64,000 bases of DNA from Oceanospirillum sp048264105 (GCA_048264105.1 JBLXDJ010000004.1:310001-374000); one strand, 5' to 3'. Counted from the first letter of the stretch, positions 7,542 through 16,923 are shown. Notes: generated by a model from the letters alone, not told the origin. Program-made: numbers and translations.

Positions 7542-9392
7542 TCAGAGTGTCGGCGGGCAGAGCTGTCCGTCAGGCACATCCTCAAGCTGTTGTTCGATCA
7601 GATCGGTTAATGCCTCGCTGGTGTGGGTCGCGCTTTGTACCAGTATCGCAACACCCTCATGACAGCCCTTTTGATCAGTGGTGCCAAGGGAGAAAGGCAT
7701 CACCTGCACGATATAACCGATACGCAGCTGAATTCTGAGCTTCTGGTAAAAATGCGGATATAACATGCGGCTAAGGTCGTCGCTTGTTCGGGGTAAGCCG
7801 TTGTCATCCGGTGGCCAAGCAGAGCAGGGCACCCACACCAGAGCGGCATGGTTGAGACGGGTCGAGGCGGATAAGCGGACTTTCTCCTGATCATCCGAAC
7901 GGTGACGCTGGGTTTCAGATAGCGCCTGAACCACGGCTCGGAATGGCATAGGCGCGGGAGTGTTTGTTCCTGTCAGAGCTGTATTGGAAAGGGCTACATC
8001 AAGGGGTGCGGTATCAAGGCGCCCTGTAACAAGCCCATCCCCGGTTAGCTGGCAGGTTGGCAGATAAGCCGTCGGGAAATGCTCAGTACGCAGAAAATCT
8101 GACGACAACCCGGAGAAGCCGGGATGGCTGATCAGGGTTAAAGCTGCGGCACCGGTGAGTTGTTGCTGAAAACCCGGCCAATCCCCTTTTAGGCTCTCGC
8201 TATTTCTTTGAATCTTATCACGGTAAAACCACTGAATAGCGGTCTCGGTGGCTCTTAACAGTTCCGGCTGTGAAGGGGATTGGGTCTGCGCTTGCTCAGC
8301 ACTTTCCGTGTTAGGCGCTTTAAGAACGACCTTCTTAATCGCTTGCTGGAACTGCTGCAGTCGTTCTTCTGCCGTGGTCAGTAACGTTTTGAGACTATCA
8401 ACCGTTTCCGGTATCGGATGGCTGAGCCTGAGAATAGCCTGGTGTTGCCACTGCATCGCCAGAGATAAGGTAAAGCCTGTTGGCTGTTGTAACGCCTTGG
8501 TGAGGCTTGTCAGGCTGCCAAACTTTAGGATCAGCTGACTTAAGATGTGATTATCAACTTCCAGAAACCACTGAATAACAGCCTGATCCGTGCCTGCCAG
8601 CAGGGTTTGATGATGACAAAAGAGCTTAGAGGTTGGGCTTGGCGGATTTGATGGCGTATCCGGGGTTAATCCGGCGCTGTGATTGTGGGGCGGATTCTGA
8701 GGGTTAAACTGCTCTTTTGCCTTTAAGCGACAGCTGGTTGTCCATTGAGCGAATTGTTCTGACTGAACTCCGAATGATTCTGCGTTCGGGTGTTCGATAT
8801 AAAGGCTTGCGGCCTGGGACAGATAGCCGGTTTCGTAGGCCAGAAGCAGCTGGCGCAGTAGCTCCGGATCGTTATGGCCCAGAGTACTCCGGTTTCCGGC
8901 GCTGAATGTGTGGAAGGCGTGCTCCGGATGAACCTGCTGCTGAGCCAGATTCAATAGTTGCTGTTCAGGGTGTTCGCAATAGGCCTGATATTCACCATCA
9001 ATAATACTGACTTCAGCGATCACCTCCTGCGGATGAAACACTGGCGCGTAGATCAGTTGCAGTAAACGAAGAAAGGCCTCTTCCAGCTGTTCCGGCAGGC
9101 ATTCCAGCATGTAGCAGCTCTGTTCCAGCCGGGTTGAGGCGTTAATGCGGATTCCCGCCTGTGCCATAATGCCCTGAAGCTCTCCCGCCGCCAGCGGATC
9201 CAGCTCTCTGTCTTGTGTGGCCGGGTTTGTCCCTGGCTCCGGTTGCAGTTTATGGCTGCCGAGAAACAAGCAATGCTCCAGCAGATGTGCCAGCCCCGGC
9301 CAGTCAGCGGGTTCATGGCCGCTGCCGAAGGGGACGGTCACAACAACGCGACAGAACGCATTATCAGAATGGCTCAGATGGTAGTGTTTCAT
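7542..9392 (-). CDS. pqqF: PQQ biosynthesis M16-type metallopeptidase PqqF
   Basis: This 616-residue insulinase-family zinc protease is predicted to process the PqqA precursor peptide after crosslinking. The inverted zinc motif HLLEH is at residues 36-40 in the usual M16 context (GLAHLLEHCLFLGS), and a downstream acidic site (EVSIIDGEY, about 127-134) could supply the third zinc ligand. It is shorter than the roughly 750-residue PqqF of pseudomonads, so part of the C-terminal half is reduced. Its ATG overlaps the stop of pqqH by four bases (ATGA), which indicates translational coupling at the end of the operon. The name rests on motif plus position. Confidence 0.87.
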   Translation of the reverse strand: MKHYHLSHSDNAFCRVVVTVPFGSGHEPADWPGLAHLLEHCLFLGSHKLQPEPGTNPATQDRELDPLAAGELQGIMAQAGIRINASTRLEQSCYMLECLPEQLEEAFLRLLQLIYAPVFHPQEVIAEVSIIDGEYQAYCEHPEQQLLNLAQQQVHPEHAFHTFSAGNRSTLGHNDPELLRQLLLAYETGYLSQAASLYIEHPNAESFGVQSEQFAQWTTSCRLKAKEQFNPQNPPHNHSAGLTPDTPSNPPSPTSKLFCHHQTLLAGTDQAVIQWFLEVDNHILSQLILKFGSLTSLTKALQQPTGFTLSLAMQWQHQAILRLSHPIPETVDSLKTLLTTAEERLQQFQQAIKKVVLKAPNTESAEQAQTQSPSQPELLRATETAIQWFYRDKIQRNSESLKGDWPGFQQQLTGAAALTLISHPGFSGLSSDFLRTEHFPTAYLPTCQLTGDGLVTGRLDTAPLDVALSNTALTGTNTPAPMPFRAVVQALSETQRHRSDDQEKVRLSASTRLNHAALVWVPCSAWPPDDNGLPRTSDDLSRMLYPHFYQKLRIQLRIGYIVQVMPFSLGTTDQKGCHEGVAILVQSATHTSEALTDLIEQQLEDVPDGQLCPPTL

Positions 9393-11542
9393 AGCAGCGC
9401 CTGTTGCTGGTAGAAGCTGAGTTCCTGTTGCAGTTGGTCAAGCCGGTTGGTGTACTGCCGAAAGCCGTGGCCTTCCTGTGGGTAGAGGACAAGCTCACAG
9501 TAACCCCCTGCGCTTTGATAATCGTTTTTAAACTGCAGGCTTTGCTCGGGTGGTACAACCCGATCCTGTCCGCCCTGAAACATCAGCAGAGCCGGGTAAG
9601 TCTGTTGCTGACAGAGGTTAAAGCGGGGAGAGCGCAGCTGATAAAGCATCTGATTCGATCGGGCATCGGCAATCAACCAGTCCGGGTAGTGGGACTCAAA
9701 CTTGTGGGTGCTGGCGGCCAGTCGTTCCAGATCACTGATACCGTACAGACTGACCACGGCATCAAAATAGCCCAGTGCTGCGGCCCGCATACAGATATAA
9801 CCGCCGGCGCTGTGGCCCCGAATAGCGACCTTATTGGCGGAGATACCCCGGTGCTGCTGCAGGTAGTGGCTGAATAGCCGGGCATCTTCCAGATCGGCCT
9901 CACCCCATTCCCCCTGCAGTAACTCCCGGTATTCTCTGCCGTATCCGGTGCTGCCTCTATGATCCAGCTCCAGCACATTAAACCCCTGCTGGCACCAGAA
10001 CTGCACCATCAGCTGTAAACCGGGAAAGGCGCAGCTTGTCGGCCCGCCATGGGCGATGATCAGCAGCGGATTGGATGCCGGATTCTGATCTGCTGTCCTG
10101 GGGTGATAAATGCCATGGACCGGATGTTCCGGTAGTTTCAGGCAGATTCGCTCCGGTTGCGGGGCTTGCTGAAGGCTCTGGTAGGCGGTGATGGCTTGCT
10201 GCCTGCACCCCTGATGTCCCTGATTCGCCTGATGCAGCTCAGCTTCAGGGTGAAGCGATATTTTGGTCAGATGCAGGGTCTGGTTGCTGCCTGCCGTCAG
10301 GCAGATCAGGTGCGGTGACTGATCGGGCTGGGGCTGATAGAGAGCCTGATCCTGCGCGATACTGAGATAAGAGAAAAAGCTCGGTTGGCTGTTTTGCTCA
10401 TCGTTTACCTGATTCAATTCCCGGCTTTGCAGGATGTCGGTTTGGGTTATTGGCGCGATGAGGGACTCAGGCAGGGTTAGCACCACCAGTTGCCAAAGCC
10501 CCTGAGTGCACTGGGCGATAATCAGTTTCAGGGTATTATTCTGCTGAAAAAACTGAAAGTGCCGACCGCCAAACTGCCAGGGCGCTGAGCCACAATCAGC
10601 GTTTGGTGTGTAAACAGGTTCTGTTTCGGGTTCGGCATCGGTATTAAAAGCATCCCGTGTTTTATCTTTAAATCGATACAGCCCCCAGAAACCGTGCTGA
10701 TCACTCAGAAAGTAAAGTTGTCCGTTGGGGGCAAATCTTGGCTGTTGCAGGCTGCTTTCTGCGGAAGGCATTTCGCCATTGAGCAGTATCTGATGCCCGG
10801 GTGTGGTTGATGCACCCAGTGCTTCACTTAACGGACCGTTCAGCGCTGCCAGTTGGCTGGCGCACCAGGGCTGATGGGGATGATGCCATTGCACCCAAAC
10901 CAGCTGTTGACCATCCGGACTCAATGTCGGGCTGGTATAAAAGTCTGCGCCCTCCGCCAGCACCTTACGTTCATCCTGAGTCAGATGAAACGCCACCAGT
11001 CGGTTGATAACGGCGTCTGGTGCATGTTCCTCTTCAATCGCGATGACCCATGGCAGATAAGCATGGAGAACCGGTTCGCCATAGCGGAAGGAGGAACGGC
11101 TATCGGATACCCCGATATGGAACCCGGATAAGCAGGTGCGTTGAGATGTATCGGCAGGTAAGGTGTTCGTCGGATCAAACGGCAGGCAATAAAGCTGCTG
11201 GTCTGCTTCCTCAACCCAGATCAGCAGCGGTTTTGAATTTTCATCGGTTGAGAGATCAAGCCCTGAGGCAGAGCAATGCCCAAAGGTATAAGGCATACCG
11301 CCGTATTCGTGTACCCGGCTTCTCAGACTGTGGGGCTCCAGCAGCACCGCCTGAGGCTGGCTGACCTTACCTGCGGCGTCAGGCAGCCACCATAGACGGG
11401 TGGCGGTACTGGTTTCAGGGTCGTGCAGCAGCCAGAAGTCGCCATAGTTCATGCTCAGGGGAAAACTTACCTGAGCCTGAGAAGCGACCACCTGTTCCGG
11501 TGTCAGTTGTTTCAGAGTCTGTACTGCCGGTGCTGCTGCCAT
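9389..11542 (-). CDS. pqqH: S9 prolyl-oligopeptidase-family peptidase, PqqH-like
   Basis: This 717-residue protein has an N-terminal beta-propeller-like half and a C-terminal alpha/beta-hydrolase half. The nucleophile motif GHSAGG places the catalytic Ser near residue 578. GGQDRVVPP and EGHGFRQ supply the likely Asp and His. It sits between pqqE and pqqF, as the gene called pqqH does next to pqqE in Pseudomonas aeruginosa (recalled). Its role in PQQ synthesis is not proven; proteolysis of PqqA or of the crosslinked intermediate is the natural guess. It starts 34 bases after the pqqE stop and overlaps pqqF. Confidence 0.87.
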   Translation of the reverse strand: MAAAPAVQTLKQLTPEQVVASQAQVSFPLSMNYGDFWLLHDPETSTATRLWWLPDAAGKVSQPQAVLLEPHSLRSRVHEYGGMPYTFGHCSASGLDLSTDENSKPLLIWVEEADQQLYCLPFDPTNTLPADTSQRTCLSGFHIGVSDSRSSFRYGEPVLHAYLPWVIAIEEEHAPDAVINRLVAFHLTQDERKVLAEGADFYTSPTLSPDGQQLVWVQWHHPHQPWCASQLAALNGPLSEALGASTTPGHQILLNGEMPSAESSLQQPRFAPNGQLYFLSDQHGFWGLYRFKDKTRDAFNTDAEPETEPVYTPNADCGSAPWQFGGRHFQFFQQNNTLKLIIAQCTQGLWQLVVLTLPESLIAPITQTDILQSRELNQVNDEQNSQPSFFSYLSIAQDQALYQPQPDQSPHLICLTAGSNQTLHLTKISLHPEAELHQANQGHQGCRQQAITAYQSLQQAPQPERICLKLPEHPVHGIYHPRTADQNPASNPLLIIAHGGPTSCAFPGLQLMVQFWCQQGFNVLELDHRGSTGYGREYRELLQGEWGEADLEDARLFSHYLQQHRGISANKVAIRGHSAGGYICMRAAALGYFDAVVSLYGISDLERLAASTHKFESHYPDWLIADARSNQMLYQLRSPRFNLCQQQTYPALLMFQGGQDRVVPPEQSLQFKNDYQSAGGYCELVLYPQEGHGFRQYTNRLDQLQQELSFYQQQALL

Positions 11543-11575
11543 TCACTGTCCTCTGTTAAAAAAACAGGTAAAGGA

Positions 11576-12829
11576 TCACCCGACGGATTCTGTTTCCAGT
11601 TGCTGAACCGAAATCAGCTGTGCCGAGTTCTTACGGTTACGGTAGATCAGAGGCTCGTTGGCGGGCTGAGCTTTGTCCGCATTGGCCTGAGCATCCGTAA
11701 TCAGGTGACGGTGCGGTGACTTGCTGCACACCGGATCTGCGTTGTCTGCATCGCCGGTCAGAGCAAAGGCCTGACAGCGGCAGCCGCCAAAATCCTGTTC
11801 TTTCTCATCGCAGGAGCGGCAGGGTTCTTTCATCCACTCGTAACCGCGATAGTGATTAAAGCCTTTGGAGCGATACCAGATCTCCTCGACTGAGGTGTTC
11901 GTCACATTCGGGAACTCAATCGGCAGTTCACGGGCGCTATGGCAGGGCAGAGCGGTGCCATCCGGTGTGATGGTCAGAAAGAGATTGCCCCAGCCGTTCA
12001 TGCAGCCCTTGGGACGCTCTTCATAGTAATCCGGCACCACAAAAATCAGCTTGGTACGGTGGGTGTCTTTGATCTGTTCCCGATAGCGGTTGGTGGTGGC
12101 TTCGGCGGCTTCCAGCTGTGCCTTGGATGGCAGCAGATGATCGCGGTTTTTCAGCGCCCAGCCATAATACTGGGAGGTTGCCAGCTCAACATAATCCGAT
12201 TCCAGTTCAACCGACAGCTCGATGATCTTGTCGATCTGGTCGATATTTTCCCGGTGGATCACGCAGTTAAACACCATGGGATAGCCCAGAGCCTTTACGG
12301 TACGTGCGACTTCCAGCTTCTCTTCAAAGGAGCGCTTGTTACCGGAAAGGTAGTTGTTCATCTCAGCATTGCTGGCCTGAAAACTGACCTGAATATGATC
12401 CAGTCCCGCTTCTTTAAACGCCTGCATGCGCTCGTAGGTCAAGCCCATGCCGGAGGTGATCAGGTTGGTGTAATAACCCAGATCCCGGGCGGCTTTGATC
12501 AGCTCTTCCAGGTCGTCACGCAGCAGAGGCTCGCCGCCGGAGAAGCCCAGTTGAGCGGCTCCCAGCTTGCGTGCCTGCTCAAAGACGGAGATCCACTGTT
12601 CGGTGGTCAGCTCCTGTTTGCGTTGTTCAAAGTCCAGGGGGTTCGAGCAGTAGGGACATTGCAGGGGGCAGCGATAGGTCAGCTCTGCCAGTAGCCAGAG
12701 CGGCTGGCCGGTTTCAGGTGTTGGCGGAACCTCTGTGCGCACGGTTTCCTGTGCATCGGTTGTTGCATCCGCTGCAATCTCAGAGGCTTTCTGTGGGCTG
12801 TCAGGCAAACTCGATCCAGTGCAACTCAT
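11576..12829 (-). CDS. pqqE: PqqA peptide cyclase, radical SAM enzyme PqqE
   Basis: This 417-residue radical SAM protein forms the carbon-carbon bond between Glu and Tyr of PqqA, the first committed step of PQQ synthesis. The CxxxCxxC cluster motif is CPLQCPYC (about residues 54-61), and SGGEPLLRDD follows. The C-terminal SPASM region shows CRSCDEKEQDFGGCRCQ and a final Cys in DPVCSKSPHR, consistent with auxiliary iron-sulfur clusters. The N-terminus is about 30 residues longer than typical and Thr/Glu-rich. The ATG lies inside the pqqD frame, a 29-base overlap, so coupling with pqqD is likely. A shorter start is possible but none stands out. Confidence 0.96.
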   Translation of the reverse strand: MSCTGSSLPDSPQKASEIAADATTDAQETVRTEVPPTPETGQPLWLLAELTYRCPLQCPYCSNPLDFEQRKQELTTEQWISVFEQARKLGAAQLGFSGGEPLLRDDLEELIKAARDLGYYTNLITSGMGLTYERMQAFKEAGLDHIQVSFQASNAEMNNYLSGNKRSFEEKLEVARTVKALGYPMVFNCVIHRENIDQIDKIIELSVELESDYVELATSQYYGWALKNRDHLLPSKAQLEAAEATTNRYREQIKDTHRTKLIFVVPDYYEERPKGCMNGWGNLFLTITPDGTALPCHSARELPIEFPNVTNTSVEEIWYRSKGFNHYRGYEWMKEPCRSCDEKEQDFGGCRCQAFALTGDADNADPVCSKSPHRHLITDAQANADKAQPANEPLIYRNRKNSAQLISVQQLETESVG

Positions 12830-13088
12830 GGTGCGCCTCGGTAAAAAAGTCGATCACATCCTGAACCAGATCGTCACCGGCTTCGGGAAACTTCGCTTTA
12901 AGCTGGTCGATGATCTGAGCGATAGTCCGGTCGCCATCCACATGATTCAGAATGGCTCCGGCAGATTCGTTTAACCGCACCATGCCCTCCGGATAGAGGA
13001 GCACATGGCAGTGGGAGGCAGGCTCCCACTGGAAACGAAACAGCCGGTTAATGGCAGGGGTTTGCTGCATCAGGCTGTCCATAGTCAT
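12801..13088 (-). CDS. pqqD: PqqA-binding chaperone PqqD
   Basis: This 95-residue protein of the peptide-recognition (RRE-type) fold delivers PqqA to PqqE. The family pattern is visible: FRFQWEPASHCHVLLYPEGMVRLN, then a Gly-Asp turn (VDGDRT) and a helical C-terminal half (IAQIIDQLKAKFPEAG, DVIDFFTEA). Length matches the family. It starts three bases after the pqqC stop and overlaps pqqE by 29 bases. Confidence 0.95.
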   Translation of the reverse strand: MTMDSLMQQTPAINRLFRFQWEPASHCHVLLYPEGMVRLNESAGAILNHVDGDRTIAQIIDQLKAKFPEAGDDLVQDVIDFFTEAHHELHWIEFA

Positions 13089-13091
13089 TCC

Positions 13092-13859
13092 TTACACGAT
13101 TCTTGAGTGGTGGATGATCTCATCGGTCACTGTGTGGAACGGGCGACGATTGAGTTCATGAGCCATGGAGAGGGAGTCCAGCAGACACCAGAGAATATCC
13201 AGTTTGAACTGCAGAATGTTCAGGGCGCGTTCCTGCTGATCGCGGGTGGTGAAATGATCCAGCGTGATCTGAATACCATGTACCACATCGCGACGGGCTT
13301 CGCTCAGGCGATTGCGGAAATACTGCAGACCTTCCTGTTCGATCCACGGATAGTTATCCGGCCAGGTGTCGAGGCGGGACTGGTGAATCTTAGGGGCGAA
13401 CATCTCGGTCAGCGAGGAGCAGGCGGCTTCCTGCCAGGTGGCTTTGCGGGCGAAGTTAACATAGGCATCCACGGCAAAACGTACACCGGGCAGTACATGG
13501 CGATGATCCAGCAGCTCCTCCCGTGGAATACCCACCGCTTCACCCAGACGCAGCCAGGCCTCAATACCGCCTTGGGAGCCTTCGCGGCCATCATGGTCGA
13601 TGATGCGCTGAATCCAGTGGCGGCGAACCTCCTGATCATGGCAGTTCGCCATAATCGCAGCATCTTTAATCGGGATGCTGACCTGATAGTAGAAGCGGTT
13701 GGCTACCCAGGCACGGATCTGCTCAGGGGTACATTCGCCGTTATGCATGGCGATATGGTACGGGTGATGAATATGGTAGAGATCACCTTTTGCGCGCAGA
13801 CGTTGTTCAAACTCTTCGCGGGTCCATGGCAGGGTTTCGGGGGACTGTTGCTGGCTCAT
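13092..13859 (-). CDS. pqqC: Pyrroloquinoline-quinone synthase PqqC
   Basis: This 255-residue helical oxidase carries out the final ring closure and multi-electron oxidation that yields PQQ. Typical stretches are KGDLYHIHHPYHIAMHNGE near the N-terminus, WVANRFYYQVSIPIKDAAIMANC and QRIIDHDG. These contain conserved His, Arg and Tyr residues of the TENA/PqqC active site. Length equals the family norm. A strong GGAGG ribosome site precedes the ATG, 66 bases after pqqB. Confidence 0.97.
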   Translation of the reverse strand: MSQQQSPETLPWTREEFEQRLRAKGDLYHIHHPYHIAMHNGECTPEQIRAWVANRFYYQVSIPIKDAAIMANCHDQEVRRHWIQRIIDHDGREGSQGGIEAWLRLGEAVGIPREELLDHRHVLPGVRFAVDAYVNFARKATWQEAACSSLTEMFAPKIHQSRLDTWPDNYPWIEQEGLQYFRNRLSEARRDVVHGIQITLDHFTTRDQQERALNILQFKLDILWCLLDSLSMAHELNRRPFHTVTDEIIHHSRIV

Positions 13860-13925
13860 AATGGCCTCCGTTTTTATTGTTGTGGGTAGCGCGTTTTATG
13901 TATTTCCGGCCGGTTTAGCCGGAAC

Positions 13926-14855
13926 TCAGAGCTTAATATCCATGCCGTCGTAGGAGACTTCGATACCGGCGCTGTCAAGCTGGGCGCGCTGGGGAGAGTC
14001 TTCGACCAGAATCGGGTTGGTGTTGTTGATATGAATCAGCACCCGGCGTTTGTCGGGATAGCGGGAGAGAAACTCAATCATGCCGCCTTCACCATTCGGG
14101 CCATCGCCCCATTGCGGCAGGTGGCCGATATCGCTGCCGCGTTTGTCGGCACCCATCAGTTCGATCAGTTCATCGTCCTGCCAGAGGGTGCCATCCACCA
14201 TCAGGCAGTCGGCCTGATCGATTAAGGGCAGCAGATGCTCTTCGATCTCACCCAGACCCGGGGCATAAAAGACTTTGCCGCCGGTGTTGGTGTCGGTGAT
14301 CAGTACGCCGATGTTGTCGCCGGGATGCGGGTCAAAACGGTGCGGAGAATAAGGTGGCGCTTTACTGCTCAGGTGAACCACCTGCAGGCGAATGCCCGGA
14401 ACCTCAGAGATGTAGAAGGGCTCTGCGTATAAAGGGATGCCTTTACGCTGCAGGCCACCGTTCCAGGCCTCCAGCATCGGGAAAATCGGGAAGCCACGGC
14501 TCAGATCCTGAAACACCATATCGGTGCAGTAAACCGTGTGCGGGCAGCCTTCGCGAAGCATCAGAAGGCCGGTGCTGTGATCGATCTGGCTGTCAATCAG
14601 CATGACCGCTGAGATACCGGTATCCCGGATCTTGCGGTTTGGCTGAAGCGGGGCGAAAGATTCCAGTTGAGCGCGGATATCCGGTGACGCGTTAAACAGC
14701 AGCCAGTGTTCGCCATCGGCGCTGACCGCGATGGATGACTGGGTGCGTGGGGTCGCTTTGATGGTGCCCTGGCGAACGCCGGTGCAGTTGGGGCAGTTGC
14801 AGTTCCACTGGGGGAAGCCTCCGCCGGCTGCGGAACCTAAAACTCGAATATGCAT
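13926..14855 (-). CDS. pqqB: PQQ biosynthesis protein PqqB (metallo-beta-lactamase fold)
   Basis: This 309-residue protein has the metallo-hydrolase fold and is reported to hydroxylate the crosslinked Glu-Tyr intermediate. The N-terminus IRVLGSAAGGGFPQWNCNCPNC carries the two-Cys zinc-binding segment, and the later SQIDHSTGL and HINNTNP are family marks. Length is normal. The ATG follows AGAGGGC. It is separated from pqqA by 403 bases that contain a strong hairpin, so it may be expressed at a lower level than pqqA. Confidence 0.97.
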   Translation of the reverse strand: MHIRVLGSAAGGGFPQWNCNCPNCTGVRQGTIKATPRTQSSIAVSADGEHWLLFNASPDIRAQLESFAPLQPNRKIRDTGISAVMLIDSQIDHSTGLLMLREGCPHTVYCTDMVFQDLSRGFPIFPMLEAWNGGLQRKGIPLYAEPFYISEVPGIRLQVVHLSSKAPPYSPHRFDPHPGDNIGVLITDTNTGGKVFYAPGLGEIEEHLLPLIDQADCLMVDGTLWQDDELIELMGADKRGSDIGHLPQWGDGPNGEGGMIEFLSRYPDKRRVLIHINNTNPILVEDSPQRAQLDSAGIEVSYDGMDIKL

Positions 14856-15258
14856 GATGCTGCCCTCTTTACTGATGTTTTTAACGGATATTCGGATTAC
14901 CGGAGTTCCGATATCCTGGCGCTCAGAGAAGTCATGGGTAAGAGTGATCGGGTGACGCTCAGGTGAAGACGATCGGTTCTCTTATCGGTTGGCTCTGTCG
15001 CCAAATCTTGCTGTAAGTGCTGATCGATAACACAGGTGTTTCTGGTAACCTGTATGTTTGACCGATACGAATGGAACAGGGTGGAAGGCGACCGGGAGGG
15101 AAAACCCATAGCCGGGTTTTCCCCGGCAACCAGATTGTCAGATAATCTGAGCACTCCGGCAGCCTTTTGGCCTCTGGAGTCTGCAGATGAACCATCCCGA
15201 TAAGGCCGCATAGCGACTCTGTGGGACAGGATAACTACAGACTCGTCAGCCATAGCGC
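14856..15258 (-). promoter_or_regulatory. pqqA-pqqB spacer with internal hairpin (possible attenuator)
   Basis: This 403-base gap has no convincing gene. Its main structure is a perfect 10-bp inverted repeat GGGAAAACCC (15098-15107) / GGGTTTTCCC (15114-15123) with a six-base loop. A weaker CAGATT/AATCTG hairpin is at 15131-15149. Read on the minus strand, these form stems in the pqq transcript between pqqA and pqqB. No clean T tract follows, so partial termination or RNA processing is more likely than a full stop. Confidence 0.5.
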
Positions 15259-15330
15259 TTAGCGGTTGCTGAAGTACATAGTGACTTCGAAACCGATGCG
15301 CAGGTCCTGATAGCTAGGTTTTTTCCACAT
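15259..15330 (-). CDS. pqqA: PQQ precursor peptide PqqA
   Basis: This is a 23-codon gene. The peptide begins MWKKPSYQDLRIG and has the substrate motif E-V-T-M-Y, with Glu15 and Tyr19 at the spacing required for the PQQ backbone, ending FSNR. Its own good ribosome site (AGAGGTAA) lies just upstream. It is the first gene of the minus-strand pqq operon. Position, length and the ExxxY motif make the identification firm. Confidence 0.97.
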   Translation of the reverse strand: MWKKPSYQDLRIGFEVTMYFSNR

Positions 15331-15681
15331 GATGCTTACCTCTGTTTGGGTGGTCCGCCTGAACTGTTTTTTAGCCGCAGGCATGGCTGAAACCCGGTTA
15401 TTGTTGTGGTCTTAACAGAGCCTGAACGCTTTGTTCAGACACCATCAATCTTAGGCAGGGCAAGGTGGCGGGCAATATAGTACTTCGGGACTATATCGAA
15501 CCCCTTATAGTCGTAGTAAAAAGGTTTATTAAAAAATAGGTGTTTTATTGAACCCTTAGGCGGTGAATCTGAGCCTTAGGACTCATGGTGAGCGGATGTG
15601 ATAAATACTATAAAAACAGCTCTGTATGGCCATTCTGACGTCTCGGTTGAGGCGTACCGGAATCCGGGAGACGGAGCAACT
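15331..15681. promoter_or_regulatory. Divergent pqqA / nosP control region
   Basis: This gap separates the pqq operon from the nosP-nahK operon. It holds the inverted repeat ATATAGT (15475-15481) N8 ACTATAT (15490-15496) and a third half-site TATAGT at 15506-15511, a pattern that suits a dimeric activator or repressor. No strong sigma-70 promoter is obvious, so activator dependence is possible. The 3' part (15598-15681) is an in-frame extension of nosP from a GTG, here treated as leader because the ATG at 15682 has the better ribosome site. Confidence 0.45.
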
Positions 15682-16923
15682 ATGACGGGTATCACCGAAC
15701 AAATACTGACAGCAGCAGAGACGCCGGATGCGGTGTTGTCTGGTCTGCACCAGCCTGTGGATCTCTCCACGGCCGTTACCGCGGTTTCCCATCAGGATGA
15801 GATTGAAGCCAGTGCCCGTGAACTGCAGGAGACGTTTGCTGATCCGTCACTGAAATGGGTGCTTTTTTTCTGTTCTGCCCAGCTGAATGTTGAAGCTCTG
15901 GCCACCGAGCTGGAACGTCTGATGCCGGATAAAGCCATTATCGGCTGCACCAGTGCCGGAGAACTTAGCCCTGTTGGTTATTGTCAGGGCAGTGTGACCG
16001 CTGTTGCCTTCCCGGAAAGTACCTTTCATATCGAAACCGCCCTGATTGAACACCTGAACCAGTTTGATTTTACCGAAGCCCAGCAACAGGTCAGCCATAT
16101 GCTGGAACGCTGTCAGCATCATCAGAAAGCACCGGTCAAAGGACACACCTTTCTTCTGACGCTGCTGGATGGCATGTCAGAGCATGAAGAGGTGGTGCTG
16201 AACACCCTGAGTGCGGTTCTGGGCAGTATTCCGATGCTGGGCGGTTCTGCCGGGGATGATCTGGATTTCTCCCATACTCAGGTGGTTTATCAGGGCAAGA
16301 GCTACCAGAATGCCGCTGTGCTGATGCTGATCAACACCGCCTGTCCTTTTATGGTGTTTTCCCAGAAGCATGTGGAAGATACCGACGAACTGTTTGTGGC
16401 CACCAAAGTGGATAGCGAGCACCGCAGGGTTTACGAGCTGAATGCCCAGCCCGCTGCTGAGGTCTATGCCCGTTCGCTGGGGGTTACCACGGACCAGTTA
16501 ACACCGTCTATCTTTGCCCAGCATACCCTGAGTGTCCGCATCGCCGGTGAAAGTTTTGTCCGCGCGGTACAGAGCGCCAATGAAGATGGCAGTCTCAGCT
16601 TTTATTGTGCCGTGGAGCGCGGAATTGTACTGCGCCGGAATAAGCATCTGAATATTCCTGAGGCACTGGATTTCCTGCTGTCACGAATCGATGACGAACT
16701 GGGTGATCAACAGCTGATTCTGGGTTTTGACTGTATCTTCCGCCAGCTGGAATTAACCTCCCGCAATGAACTGAATGAGGTCTCCGGTCGTCTCTCCAGT
16801 CGGCCGGTTGTGGGCTTTAATACCTATGGCGAGCATGTGAACGGTATCCACCTGAATGCGACCTTTACCGGTGTCGCGATTGGCCGTTGTCCGGGCGAGA
16901 AGCGTTCAGGAAACCTCTTATGA
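15682..16923 (+). CDS. nosP: FIST-domain protein, NosP-like nitric-oxide sensor
   Basis: This 413-residue cytoplasmic protein has FIST_N (about residues 45-235, with WVLFFCSAQLN and IIGCTSAGELSP) and FIST_C (about 235-390) domains. FIST proteins next to a NahK-type kinase were described as NosP, a haem protein that binds NO and modulates the kinase (known for P. aeruginosa and relatives, from memory). The haem ligand cannot be assigned here. The ATG at 15682 follows GGAG; a GTG at 15598 would add 28 residues. Its stop overlaps the next gene start (ATGA). The symbol rests on domain plus neighbour. Confidence 0.82.
   Translation: MTGITEQILTAAETPDAVLSGLHQPVDLSTAVTAVSHQDEIEASARELQETFADPSLKWVLFFCSAQLNVEALATELERLMPDKAIIGCTSAGELSPVGYCQGSVTAVAFPESTFHIETALIEHLNQFDFTEAQQQVSHMLERCQHHQKAPVKGHTFLLTLLDGMSEHEEVVLNTLSAVLGSIPMLGGSAGDDLDFSHTQVVYQGKSYQNAAVLMLINTACPFMVFSQKHVEDTDELFVATKVDSEHRRVYELNAQPAAEVYARSLGVTTDQLTPSIFAQHTLSVRIAGESFVRAVQSANEDGSLSFYCAVERGIVLRRNKHLNIPEALDFLLSRIDDELGDQQLILGFDCIFRQLELTSRNELNEVSGRLSSRPVVGFNTYGEHVNGIHLNATFTGVAIGRCPGEKRSGNLL

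Noticed and set aside
11939..12694. 251-codon plus-strand frame opposite pqqE
   Set aside because: Antisense shadow of PqqE, no ribosome site and no known motif.
13107..13889. 260-codon plus-strand frame opposite pqqC
   Set aside because: Antisense shadow; the minus-strand frame is an unmistakable PqqC.
14897..15253. 118-codon minus-strand frame between pqqA and pqqB
   Set aside because: It contains the perfect hairpin, has no family resemblance and an irregular composition; the gap is better read as regulatory spacer.
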